In this document: in pieces, positions 21,743-32,900 of the stretch | Numbering within the stretch: position 1 is the first letter of the stretch | How the letters are laid out: every line of letters begins with the position of its first letter | Assembly (NCBI GenBank): GCA_030549495.1 | Contig: JAUIRK010000734.1 | Location: 248,001-312,000, forward strand | Source of the DNA: Nectonema munidae | Lineage: Eukaryota; Nematomorpha; Nectonematoida; Nectonematidae | DNA: 64,000 nt | Direction of reading: 5' to 3' | The notes under the pieces: generated by a model | Told to the model about the DNA's origin: nothing | The model's input: only the letters and a program-made list of their open reading frames with translations | Database searches by the model: none | Position numbers and translations under genes: made by a program

Positions 21743-24330
21743 GTATTCTTTCTTCGTTTTTTTTTCATTTTCACTTTGCTTACTCATCAACACTTTTTTC
21801 TTATACTATATTTTTACCTCAAACATTTTAATATCAGAGGCAATCGTGGCGACGGTTGAAAACTCATTTCATTTTACCATATACGATACTTGTGATATAA
21901 ATATTTTTGCAACGTTTATTACTTACAAGTTGGTTCCCCTATTCGTTTATCGCTTTGCTCGAAACATTTGTATGATGGGTATGGACCATTAGAGACGGGG
22001 GAGGCTGGGCATGGCAAATATTCCTTCCAGCTTAACGCTATGCGCTAAGTTGAAAATGGCATGGGTCACTGATCACTTAGCATTGATCATTTTGTGTGCA
22101 TGGATAGGATACTAGACTATGAATCTTTTACCATAGATTAAAGAGTTTTTTAATCGATAATGGTATAAAAAGTATAGAAGTATTCATCCATACTGTTGTA
22201 CAAAATCCCGTCTCCAAATTCATTTAAAATGGGTTTTCATCAGCAGGGGTATGTATCCATAAGGGTGTTCTTCAAAATCCGCGCTTTAAGCTCATTTTTA
22301 AAAGTCCTTTTTATTGATAAAGGTTATATAAATAGTATTCTTTAAAATGTACGCACAAAGTTCATTTTTAAAAACATTTTATCGACAATGGTGAAAATCG
22401 TATATGCGTATTTATCCAGGAAGGTCTTCTATGAAATTCACTCTCTCAGTTCATTTGGAAAACGACATTTCATCAATAAATATGTAAATTGTAACGGGAT
22501 CTCCATTTCAAATAAGTTTCAAAAAATATATACTTTTTAAAAAAACCGGATTAAAACTGTAAAATTATTAAATAAAATACTGAGAAGGTTCTAAAAATGT
22601 GTATTATGTGTATGTTTGTTGAGTATATGTGAAATGATAAATTTTAGTTCGCATAAAGAAACGCAAAAACGTAAAATTTAGTAATTTAAAAATGTATTCT
22701 GATAAAGTTTAATACGCTGATTAAAAATATTTCATTTATTTTAATGATTGTTTAATTTCTTTAGCTTTCAAATTAAGAGTTTTCATGAATTTTTAAAACA
22801 GTAAAAAAATTGTTTTTAAATATTAAAATTGAAATTTTTCTTTTTTTTTTGCATTGAGCAGATTATTGTTTGTAAGAAAGCTGTTAAATTTAAAATTGGA
22901 TTAATTTAACATTTTTCTAAAAATCTTATCAAGTTTTTTGAAAAATTAAAAATCCTTTTTTAATTTTTAATTTTGTTTGATATAAAAAGATGAATTTGAA
23001 AAAAAATCTGAAAACTTATCAAATTTTTTTTTGAAAAAGTGTAAATTAAATCAAGTATAAATAATAATCATTATATTTTTATTTTTTCGTATTATTTTTT
23101 TTCGCAAAAAATAAATATAAAATTTATTGTTCAACTATTTGTAAAATATTAGTTACTAGCTTTATGGAGAATTGTTTAGAAAAGAAAACTCTATATTATA
23201 AATATTATAATTACATATATATTCTTTATATCAGAAAAAGAACATAAATATTAAGTAATAAATAGTTGAACCTTTTTGTTCGTGTTAAAATTTTTTGGAT
23301 TGATGTCAGGCTAGTAAGAAAAAAAATCATGGAAGATGACGAAAACAATTTTTAAATAGTAATGAATTGGAATTTTATAAATAAGCGGTATTAATCCTCA
23401 AACCAAAAGTATATTATCTAAAAGAACTTAAAAAGTTTGAAACACACGTATCACGTTTCTATTGAAAATATTTAACTAATTCATGTGAATCCACTTTTTG
23501 CGTGTATGTTTTTCAAAAATGTCAATAAAATAAGATTTTCTTTTGTGTAACACTGACTTTTTTAAAAATGAAAAATATAAAACATTATATATTATATGGT
23601 TGGAATGTGGTAAAATCATTTCATCCATAAAAGCAGCATTTAAGTGAGAAGGAAGGAGTCACTCACATTCTTCCTACTGTCTTTCTCATCGGCGATAGCA
23701 ATGGCACTAAGAGGCAAACCGAAGAGTTGGTTGGATCCCTTAATTGTAGACAGCCCATAATTTATTCAAAGATGTATAAAAATTTGGAAACATTTTCCTA
23801 GGTAATCTTTCAACATCATTACCTCATACAATTTTCAAATTGATAGTTTTGGATAATTTCATCTTTTAAAAATTATTTATTTTTTTGGGAGCTGTATGAG
23901 TGTGTATGTGCACGCCTAAAAAGCATTAAGGCGCACTTTGGATCATCGAAGCTGCTTCCAATTTAAAGCGTTTTACTGACAATGAAAACAAATAATCGCT
24001 ATATATTCTGTGTTACGTGATGAATTTGTTTTGTTCCTACTGGAAGCATTCTTTAAGCTTATCCGGGTGAAATGATTTTCAAGGCAAACTTTGTTTGAAA
24101 TTATATTTTTTTGTTAAAAGTTGCGTATCATATCCCTTAAAAAGCTCTATTTACGTTTTTGTAATAATTAACAGGTGTTCAGGAAGAGAAATACTTTCAC
24201 ACAAATCTCCAAATGTAAAAATGCTAAAGATTCCGTTACCAAAAGAACTTTTAAGAAAAATGGTGAAATGGTGATGGAGATTACTATTGATCATTTTGCT
24301 GCAAAGAGATTTTATAAGAAAGTCGATTAA
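21462..24330 (+). CDS. Fatty-acid-binding-protein-like gene (two exons found, 5' end not found)
   Basis: Exons 21462-21742 and 24175-24330 join in phase (TTG|GTG) to give about 144 residues. That is close to the 130-135 of intracellular lipid-binding proteins plus a short N-terminal extension. GLYEIVKDENLDKIFKAMG matches the FABP signature (GxYxLxxSxNFDxxMKALG), with Leu where Phe is usual. The beta strands then follow in register (VWKWETITYFLTQVESFALK). The C-terminus GEMVMEITIDHFAAKRFY carries the R-x-Y pair that binds the fatty-acid carboxylate in this family. Such proteins carry fatty acids or retinoids in the cytosol. The donor TTG|GTATTC and acceptor AACAG|GTG fit. An upstream exon must supply the start codon. 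The sequence is divergent, so the exact subfamily is open. Confidence 0.75.
21743..24174 (+). other. Intron of the FABP-like gene
   Basis: 2432 bp, GT...AG. It contains a diverged Helitron-like end at about 21928-21970 (GTTGGTTCCCCTATTCG, CGCTTTGCTCGAAAC). It also contains a degenerate tandem repeat at 22145-22480. The rest is AT-rich. Confidence 0.6.
22145..22480. repeat. Degenerate tandem repeat, about 80-85 bp x 4
   Basis: Words like GTATTCATCCATA, TTCTTCAAAATCCGCGC, AAGCTCATTTTTAAAA and TTTATCGATAATGG recur in order every 80-85 bp with many differences. It sits inside the FABP intron. Confidence 0.55.
24175..24330 (+). CDS. FABP-like last exon
   Basis: Acceptor TAATTAACAG ends at 24174. 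Fifty-one codons and TAA follow. The end GEMVMEITIDHFAAKRFYKK aligns with the last two strands of FABPs (DGKMVVTLTxxDVVxxRxYEK). Arg and Tyr of the ligand-binding R-x-Y are present. Confidence 0.75.
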   Translation: MFRKRNTFTQISKCKNAKDSVTKRTFKKNGEMVMEITIDHFAAKRFYKKVD

Positions 24331-24357
24331 CTTATTTTAATTAAAGAAATTGTTTCA

Positions 24358-24363
24358 AATAAA
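24358..24363 (+). promoter_or_regulatory. Possible poly(A) signal of the FABP-like gene
   Basis: AATAAA 28 bp after the stop codon; another lies near 24430. Confidence 0.45.
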
Positions 24364-24439
24364 TTGTTTTTATAATTTCATAAATTGACATTCTTTGTTC
24401 TTCAATTTCAGGAAAATATTAGATGTATAAATAAAGCTA

Positions 24440-25384
24440 ATTATCTTTAAAATTCATCTTTGAAATCATAATGAAGATTTTTTGAAAATCTTATATTTCC
24501 TTCTTAAAATGATTTTTTTTTCAAAATATAGAAAAGTTTTTTCATTGATGTAGTGTTGTAACTGATCTAGTATCTTCTAATAAAAATCTATGGGCTAAAG
24601 CCTTGAATGACAATCAGAACAACTAATTTAGTTAAGGAGCTCTTGTCCAAAAATTTATCTATAAATCAATGAGGTTACTAGTTTGAAAGTGTGATCTACT
24701 AGCAAAATTAGTAAAAATTAACCGACATTATCTAAAGGTTTCAATTTTGATGAATAAATTATCAAAAAACTAAGTAATAATAGATGAACATTAATGATAA
24801 AAAACTAGTTAATATAGATAGAAAAATTCTCGTAATGTACTTAAAATTACTTTACTTTTAATCTAAAAAATACGTTAGTAAATTTGCCATAAGAAATCAC
24901 CAACTTCTAGCTTTTTTATTTGGGAAGTTATGAAACATACATATTGATTAAAGGAACAGTATTTGTAATACTTTTTTGTTAAAACATTAAATATTTACAC
25001 AAAATTCTCATGCCAACCCGCTAAAGAATCAATTGCGAATTTGATGGTGTCCTTTATTTTTATGAAAATCAATCAAGCGTGTCAATCGAAATATTTTCAA
25101 AATATATTCTACTGAGGCGAATTTTTGCAAAAAAATTGTCTAAATTTATCTTTTCATTGAACCGGCTTTTTGTGATTAATTCACACAAAATATTTCACAA
25201 GTCTCGAAACGTGGAACATTTTTTCTCAGTAATTTAAAATTAACTTCTTCATATGAAGTAAATCCACCATGCTCAATTTGATTCAGAAAATATTTTTGTC
25301 GTTCTAGTTATAAATTCTGGTTACTTCTTATCCCTAACCCTAAACACAAAACTAACTATGGACTATACCTAGCACATTTTTATC
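24440..25384. other. AT-rich stretch between FABP-like and HCN genes
   Basis: The two genes converge here. I see no open frame, repeat or RNA gene. Confidence 0.5.
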
Positions 25385-25690
25385 GTTCAGTTAATATCCA
25401 ATTTTTCTGTTAAAATACGAAATCTATAAATAAATAATATTGAAATAGTTAAAGCTTGACTTTTCAGTGCAAACAACTTTTTAATCCTAAAGTTTTTCAT
25501 TAATATGGAATTTTTCTGTTAAAAGACGAAATCTGGAAAATAAATTTTATTGCAAGCTTGACTATTCAGCGGAAACAACTTTTTAATTGTAAAATATTTA
25601 TTGAATATAGAAGTCGTCAGTGAAAAGAGGCAAAATGAAAAATAAATTTTACTTCAAAATAGATAAACCGTAACTATTCAGTGAAAAAGC
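25385..25690. repeat. Degenerate tandem repeat, about 105-110 bp x 3
   Basis: TTAATATCCAATTTTTCTGT (25391) recurs as TTAATATGGAATTTTTCTGT (25501), followed by AAATCT..AAATAAAT and GCTTGACT.TTCAG blocks; a third weak copy starts near 25603. Confidence 0.6.
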
Positions 25691-25834
25691 TTAGTTAATG
25701 CGATTTTATTGGTTGCGTTGATCTTTCTAAAAATTATGTACGTAGCTTACAATAATTAAGATGTGTAAATAAAATGTTGCTGAGAAGTCGTGAATAAATG
25801 TAAAAAAAGTAAATAAGCAGAAAACAGTAAAACT

Positions 25835-25840
25835 TTTATT
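25835..25840 (-). promoter_or_regulatory. Possible poly(A) signal for the candidate last exon
   Basis: Reads AATAAA on the minus strand, 62 bp beyond the stop at 25903. This is the usual place for a cleavage signal of a short 3' UTR. Confidence 0.4.
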
Positions 25841-25902
25841 CAAATAAATTCGTTAAGCAATAAACTTGCTACTATCTTGTCTTCTTGAGATAAAATTTAG
25901 CG

Positions 25903-25978
25903 TTACGAGGAAGGAAAAGTAGGATCATCGTATCCTCCTTCAGTATCCTCTGATTCTTCTTTTCCTTTCTCGTAACTT
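25903..25978 (-). CDS. Candidate alternative last exon of the HCN gene
   Basis: Minus strand, 434 bp beyond the HCN stop codon. A good acceptor CTTATTCAG precedes 25978. In one frame the exon reads SYEKGKEESEDTEGGYDDP then TFPSS and stop (one leading base). In another frame it reads KLRERKRRIRGY and stop, which would join in phase to a consensus donor inside the annotated last HCN exon (AAT|GTAAGT near 26609). GC content is well above the flanks, and an AATAAA follows. It could instead belong to an unrelated minor transcript. There is no homology evidence. Confidence 0.35.
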
Positions 25979-26288
25979 CTGAATAAGACAAGGGTCAGGG
26001 AAAGTTTTTTGTTCAAATAATTCCTTCCAATACAAGTTTTACTGTTTTCTGCTTGGTAACTCCTACTAATTCATTATTTTTAACAATGTAATTTCAAAAT
26101 AAAATTTAAAAATTTTCTACCATAACGAGAATTTAAATGTCTATTACCTGTATATGTCTTTGATGCTTTTAAATAATACTGTTATTTTTTGACGGCATCA
26201 TAAAACTAAATCAGAAAACAAGAGAAGAAGATTCCCTTTTTAAAAATAATAAAAATCTTTGCATATTACCTGATAATATATTTGTAAT

Positions 26289-26294
26289 TTTATT
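26289..26294 (-). promoter_or_regulatory. Possible poly(A) signal of the HCN gene
   Basis: AATAAA on the minus strand, about 120 bp beyond the stop codon at 26413. Confidence 0.35.
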
Positions 26295-26412
26295 ATAAAT
26301 ATTTATATCTACCATATGTTTGTTTTGATTGACTGGTCACTGAAGTTTACTTGGAAATCATCTTTCAACATTCTCAACATGTTTTAATCATCCTATCAGA
26401 GTGAAGATTTCC

Positions 26413-26996
26413 TTAAGATTTGACAGAGCTTCTTCTGCGATACTTTTTTCGGCGCAATTTTCGGAAGTGTGGATGGAGATATGAAAATGTATGTGGTGTT
26501 GGAGAAATACTCTTGATTGTTGGATCAAGGATATCTTTAGGCACACTTTGGGGAAGAGGATCTATGTGCTTCTTGGAAGGAAACTTTGGGTCGGAAGAAG
26601 AACTTACATTCGGAGCATAAGATGTAAAAAGCGCTGTTGGCCCTTTGTTCTTTTTCTTAGACTTATCGTTTGTCACCGGAAAAAACAAGTCGGGAGGAGA
26701 GGAATGATTGACATCGTCTTCGCCGCAACTTTCTGCAGCATCTGATTCAATACGATAGAGAACTTCTTGAACAGACTCGGCATAATCCTTGAGCTCTTCT
26801 TTGGGTCCGACGAGCGTAGGGTCACGTCCGATCTTCTGGAGGCGCTCGGCTGCGATCGTCTCCATCGCCTTGCGCATCAGGGGATACATGTCAAGGATGC
26901 TGTTGAAGTTTGGACGCGACAGAGAGAACACGTGGCAGTAGGTGGCTGCCTGGATGGTGGCCTGGCGTTTGTGGTCAGTAGTCATCAGGCTGATTT
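26413..26996 (-). CDS. Ih: HCN last exon: phosphate-binding cassette, C-helix, tail
   Basis: The acceptor GTTAAACAG precedes 26996. AA completes the Glu of GEI begun in the previous exon. The cassette reads [18 protein letters not shown], where vertebrate HCN has GEICLLTxGRRTASVRA. The Arg that holds the cAMP phosphate is kept (KRQAT), while the neighbouring Thr is Gln. The C-helix follows ([20 protein letters not shown]). The tail is Ser/Pro-rich and ends in a basic stretch ([17 protein letters not shown]), stop TAA at 26413-26415. GC content is far above the surrounding DNA. Confidence 0.95.
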
Positions 26997-29900
26997 CTGT
27001 TTAACAAAGAAGTACTCCTGGTGATGAAAGTAATCATGATGAAAGGATGATGGCGATGAGAGTGGACATGATGATGTGCAATATTTGGTCGAATGGATAA
27101 TGAAAAAAATACCGCCGAAGTACGATCCTTCAGATAAACTTGTCATGATCTCGTTGTCGGCAATCACGTCTACAATGCCCTCGGATATGAAGTACATTTT
27201 GTTTCCAACGGAGCCTTCTTTCACAATGGTATCCAGCGGCTGGAAAACTTCGTACTTTAACAGACAAATGATGGAAGTCACGAAGTGCGGATCAGCATTC
27301 GCAAAAAAAGGAACTGAAGCTACCAAATCCCGACAATTGTAATTGATCACTTCCTACAAAAGATTAATCACTTTTACAACAAAAGGAAATCTATTGTTCG
27401 GTTATGTAATAGATATATGAGAACAAGAGTTAAATAGCAAAACTTTTATATTTTCAAAAAATACTAACATTTTTTCCTAATTATAGCCATTTAGATGATT
27501 TCAATTTAGAAAAGAGAGTGAATTTTATTATTTGATCTCTATAAAGGACGGATTCCATATATTTCTGCCTGTATAGAGCTTTCGAGCAATAGAACATTTG
27601 AAATAAGCATTTTACCTTATCTTTTATCATAAGCCCAAGTAAATCGAAAGTTAAACATCTAACAAGAAGTTTTCAAATTATGCTTAAATTTAGAAAACAC
27701 AATTCATTCCATCTTGTACATTTTAAGGCTATTGCTAACGGTGGACCTGTGCAGGGATGGACCGAGAGGGGGGATAGGGGGATGCATACCCCCCCCCCCC
27801 ACCAGCAATCTATTCAAGAAAAATTAAGGTTGGAGTCCACCCTAAAATAGAAATCAAAATTGATGAAGTCATTGATCGATTTTCAAAGCAAAAAGAAAGA
27901 AGAAAAGACTTTGTAATATAATTTTAATCATTTATTTTACATACGTTTTCAAATTTCTTCCCTAATAAAAAGTGTAAAATATTTTGTTAATATTATTATA
28001 CCCCCCCCCCCCCCCCACAAAATATTTCTGGATCCCCCACTGGACCTGTGTATAAAAAACGGTGCTCTTTCAAGTCCCCTATTTTTGAGGAGTATTTAAC
28101 CCAGGATTCTACTCTGTTTATATAATTAATTAATAAAAAATATCATATAGAATCGCTTAACTTGATTTATTGAGTTTTGACAAACCCATCTGCTACATCA
28201 TTTGATATCTTCTTCTAAAACCTCAAGACCTTTGAAAGGGGAGACAACCCCAGAGAATTTTTAGACACTACCCACCAAAACCATAAAAGTTTAAAGATGT
28301 GAAACAAGCCCTCATAACTTTAAGTAAGTATAACCCAATTTATACAGTAATTTATTTTTATAAAAGGAAAACAACTTGCTTTACTTTTTATAAGAAAATT
28401 TGCTCTGTAATTGATTTTGATATAAAAAAATGGGGAGATATTTGTGTAAAATGTTTTACTGAAGCAAGGTTAACTACAATTAAATTTGTGATAATCTCTT
28501 TGAGTGATATTATATTTGAAGGTTATGTCGTAATATATTGGATTATATCCATTAATTTCTGTGTTGGTCAGAATTTGAGAAGTCAAATTTAATGTTTTTG
28601 GAGATTTTGTTATCATCAAAATTTATAGTCATTTTGGAAAATATATTTTGAGAAATGGACACTTTTTCTTTTTGTTGGCTTCTGCAACTAAAAATGCTCG
28701 TGCGTTGGATGCAATGAATTCAAAATTAACTACATGGTAAAAAAAGGTTTCATTTCTGAAAACATATTTTCACTTCTTGATGATAACAAAATTATATGGA
28801 AATTAAATACATAGGTTAATCTTTTAACGGAAGAGATAACAACTAGAATGCCGTTCATGGAGATATAGTTAAATCAGAAGTGAGAAGCGTATACTTGATA
28901 AAAATGAGAATTAAAGCGATAGCTATTAGAAAGGGTAAAATATCAGTTGAAATATTTTAGGATTCCATTTAAAGCCATGGTCATTTCATCTTTAATGTTT
29001 AATTGAATTCTTGCGGTTGTTTAGCTTTGATAATTTTATTCATTACAATCTATATTCATATCTACTGTATTTTCCATATGCATTCGGAATGAATTGAATT
29101 TCAACTTTTTGATTAAAAGAAACTACGATTTTTTCTGTAAAATCAAGAGTGTATCCGTGGGCGTGAAATATTGGATGTTGGGTGATAACAACTTTGTCAA
29201 CACATGACTTATGCAGATATTGATTGAATAAATTTTGGCCTTTAATTTTTAACATTTCCTTTAAAACAGGTTAAAAGAACATTATTTTAGTCTAAATACA
29301 ATTTTGAAAAATATTGTATCATTATTATAAAAGTAAAGTTGGGTTAGAATTGAATATGTACCTATCAACAAATAAATAATTCTTCTTATTGCTTCAAATA
29401 AATATATAATCTGCAAACTGCTAGGTATAGGCATTGACAGGGTACGGAAATTACGTGGCATGAAAAATGAAGCGGAGAAAAGATGTTTGAGAAGATGGCG
29501 GCCAGTCGCAGGTGTTGGGCTCAAACCGATAGACTCCTTAATTTTTTATTTAGAATAAAAAAGGTTTTTTCTCACTTTTCTGAGAGAATCTGAAAGTTCG
29601 TTTAAGATTTTGTCTTCATCAAACATTTTGCCGTGATACTTGTGCTCAAAGTAGTCTTGGATTCGTATCTTCAACTGCTTCGGAAGCTTTCGAAATGCCA
29701 TGTATTCGTCCACTTGCTTCATCTGAAACAACCGCAATCATCATTTTTCTTATTATACATATGAGATAACAAAATATCATGAACTCAATGCTTGATCATC
29801 TTTTTTTTAAATATTTCTTTTTAATTAGCATTTTTGTGAAACTTATGGATACATTTGATTATTTTTTCATCTAATTAAAACTGGAGCTATTTTTAAAACC

Positions 29901-32900
29901 CCATTTGTAAAAATGAGATGGAAAACTCTAATAAAATATCTATTTTCTTTAGGGTTTATCTGGAAAAGTTTCACGTTTACTCAGATCAATATAATTTTTT
30001 TAATTAATTTTCATTCGAAACTTTTTTAGGAGATTTAATTGAATTTCGAAGTTAAAGCTGAAAAGATGAATATATGTAGACGGGTATTATTTATGTTGAT
30101 TTAAATAAAAATAACTTTCATAATTTTATATTCAAATTGTATACTTGCTTTATATTTTATTATAAATTAAAATTGATAAATCAAAGTATTAAGTTTTTGA
30201 AAGATGTTCTAACTTATTCCTCATTTTTCATCATTAAATTAATTTATTAATTTCCATCTATCTATATAGACAATCTTTTAAAACATGATAACTCTTGTTT
30301 AGTCGTTTCTTTCATATTTTTAAAGTTGTCGCATTTTTAATTGAAAAAAGATTTTATATACGAAGTTCAAATAAAATATCATCCAAAGCAAATAAATCTA
30401 AATTTACTTTGCACTCATTTTACTTCGATATATTTTTAGTTTTATTTCATTATTTTTATTGATCCTAAAAATAAAAGGTTTTGTTCATTTTTCATATTTG
30501 TCTTGTTAGCATAAATAGAAATTCTTAAATTGACTAAATAATTTTATTATACCTAACATAGTACATAAAGCTTAAATCAAAAAAAATGTATATATATTTT
30601 GAGATACTAAATTATACAAGGAATCTGGTGTTTCACCACGAGACAGGGGTACAATGCAGTCGGTTTTTCGGCTTCCCACCTCCAGAAGTAAGCTGGATGG
30701 CTGATAGCTGTATTTCATGTGAAGTAGAGGCAAATTCAGGAAAAAGATCGATTTACGAAACATGCGGATAACCGATTACGAGAAAACAATCATAGATTCA
30801 CTGCAACTCTATCACACGGGTATGACGTTTGAGCGAACTTAGCCAAACCCGTTTTAAAATAAAAAAGTCAAAACAGTTAGCTTTTTTTCTATTTTTATTT
30901 AAATATATTCTATTTAAACCAAAATATAAAGAAAAAAATGTTTTAGATTAAAAAAAAGAGATGTGAATATAGCGAACCTAGATAACCCCATTTTAAAACA
31001 AATAAGTTTTGAAAACTATTTTTGTATTTTTAATTAAATATATTATTTTTAAAAGGAAAAAATTACCATTTGAAGATAGAGTTGACATCCAAATTATGTT
31101 ATATCATGTAAAATGCTAAATTAAAACGTTAATAGTATTAAAAAAATTATTTTAAATCCAAAACAATTTTTCCTTTATACAATACTATATAAGTTTTAAA
31201 TAAAATATATTTACTTAAGGATAGGAAAAAAATTTAAAAGAAATTGTTTTATGGCGCGTTCGCCTAATTTAGCTAAAACGTCATACCCCCATCATACCAC
31301 ATTGGATACACATCAAAGGCAGTCAAATCACACTACGACAAGACAATGAAAAGTGGACTTGACAATGAAAAGAACAAAAAGAATCACACAAAAACAATAC
31401 AATCAAAAAGACCAGATAAAAAGGGAAACTACACACCCATTAACACAAACAGAACACAAAAAATGCAGACACAACTTTTACGCAAAACACTACCGCGAAA
31501 CTCGCAAACTCTAAAAAGTGGAACTTCATAGAGTCAGAATACACCTCCCATGACATATAATAGTGGATGTTTCAAACATTTACATACCACCCCGCAATAC
31601 AACAGAAATCAAGCATCAAAAAACTAAACTCAGATCACCTGCCAATCCTGATCAGGTACAATACAATTCACACTACATCACGCTTTCAAACCTACACTAA
31701 CCAAAATAAAGCAACATCTAATTCAAAGACACAAACAAGAACTTTGAAAGAATCACATTTCTCAAAATTGCGATCACAAAACGAGTAGCCACAAACTATG
31801 GGTACACTAAGTGGGCTCACAAACACAAAACTCCCGACATGATAATCTACTTTAAACAATCCCAAGACTACACCAATAAAGAAAAAGCAATAAAATTTAC
31901 CAAACTCTATCCCACATCAAACACACAAGACTAACAGAATAACAGACAAAAGGACAAAATACCTTCAACCAACTCAGATCCAAAGCACTACAACACAGAC
32001 ATACAAAGTAATTTTAGAATTAAAAAGCCAAAACTCAACACGCATCTTCATACCTAGGCACAAGAGAAATTGAATTTCTCACAAACATTTTCAACATATC
32101 CGTCAAAACTAATACCACATAGGCGGATTTAGAGGGGGCGGGGCCGATGTACGCCCCCCCCCCCTCCTAAAATTAAATGAGACCTGTTACAAAGAATTTA
32201 AAAACATTTGCAAAATTCATTTAACTTTCATTTAATACATAATCCTTTGGTTAAACTATTAATCATATACAGAGTTATTAACGCATATCTATAAGGATTT
32301 GTTTTAAAACCCTATCATTAAATTTATACGCTTGAAATTTGAGTTCTGTTTAGTAAAATCTGCCCCACTCCGACCCCCCTAATGCCAATTTCTAGATCCG
32401 CCCATATACCATACTGATACCTGGAAAAGCAATAAAAAACCAATTATTTTGACTAAAACAAATAAATTATAATTTTATCAATCATTTTAAAACAAATAAA
32501 TTATAATTTTATCAATCATTTTAAAACAAATAAAGACAAGTTTATACGAATAGCATATGGACCTAATGCAATGCAATCTATCTCAAATAGCAAAAATACT
32601 AGGGTAAATCCTACTCTCATATATCACACCAAATAGTACAACTTTGCCACAACATCATAAGCAGGCTACTTCACCACATAAACAACACCAATACATCACC
32701 AATGCATTCAATAACAAACACCCCTTGTAGCACTCGACAGATCTAAAGCATTTGACACAGTAAAAATTATATAACACCACAATACACAACACAATAATAA
32801 AATACATATCATCGCAGACAATACATCTCCTTCTTAAACACGACATCTTTTTAGAAAAAAATCAACCCAGGAGTACCACGAGGAAAAATACTCTCTCATA

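Noticed and set aside
26420-27342. Plus-strand open frames over the HCN exons
   Set aside because: They are antisense shadows of GC-rich coding exons of the channel.
29043-29255. An extra HCN exon in the 2.2-kb intron
   Set aside because: The peptide has no channel motif, and the neighbouring exons already join exactly in phase.
30586-30771. An immunoglobulin-domain exon ([13 protein letters not shown])
   Set aside because: The short motif resembles an Ig strand but lacks a second Cys at the right distance and convincing splice sites.
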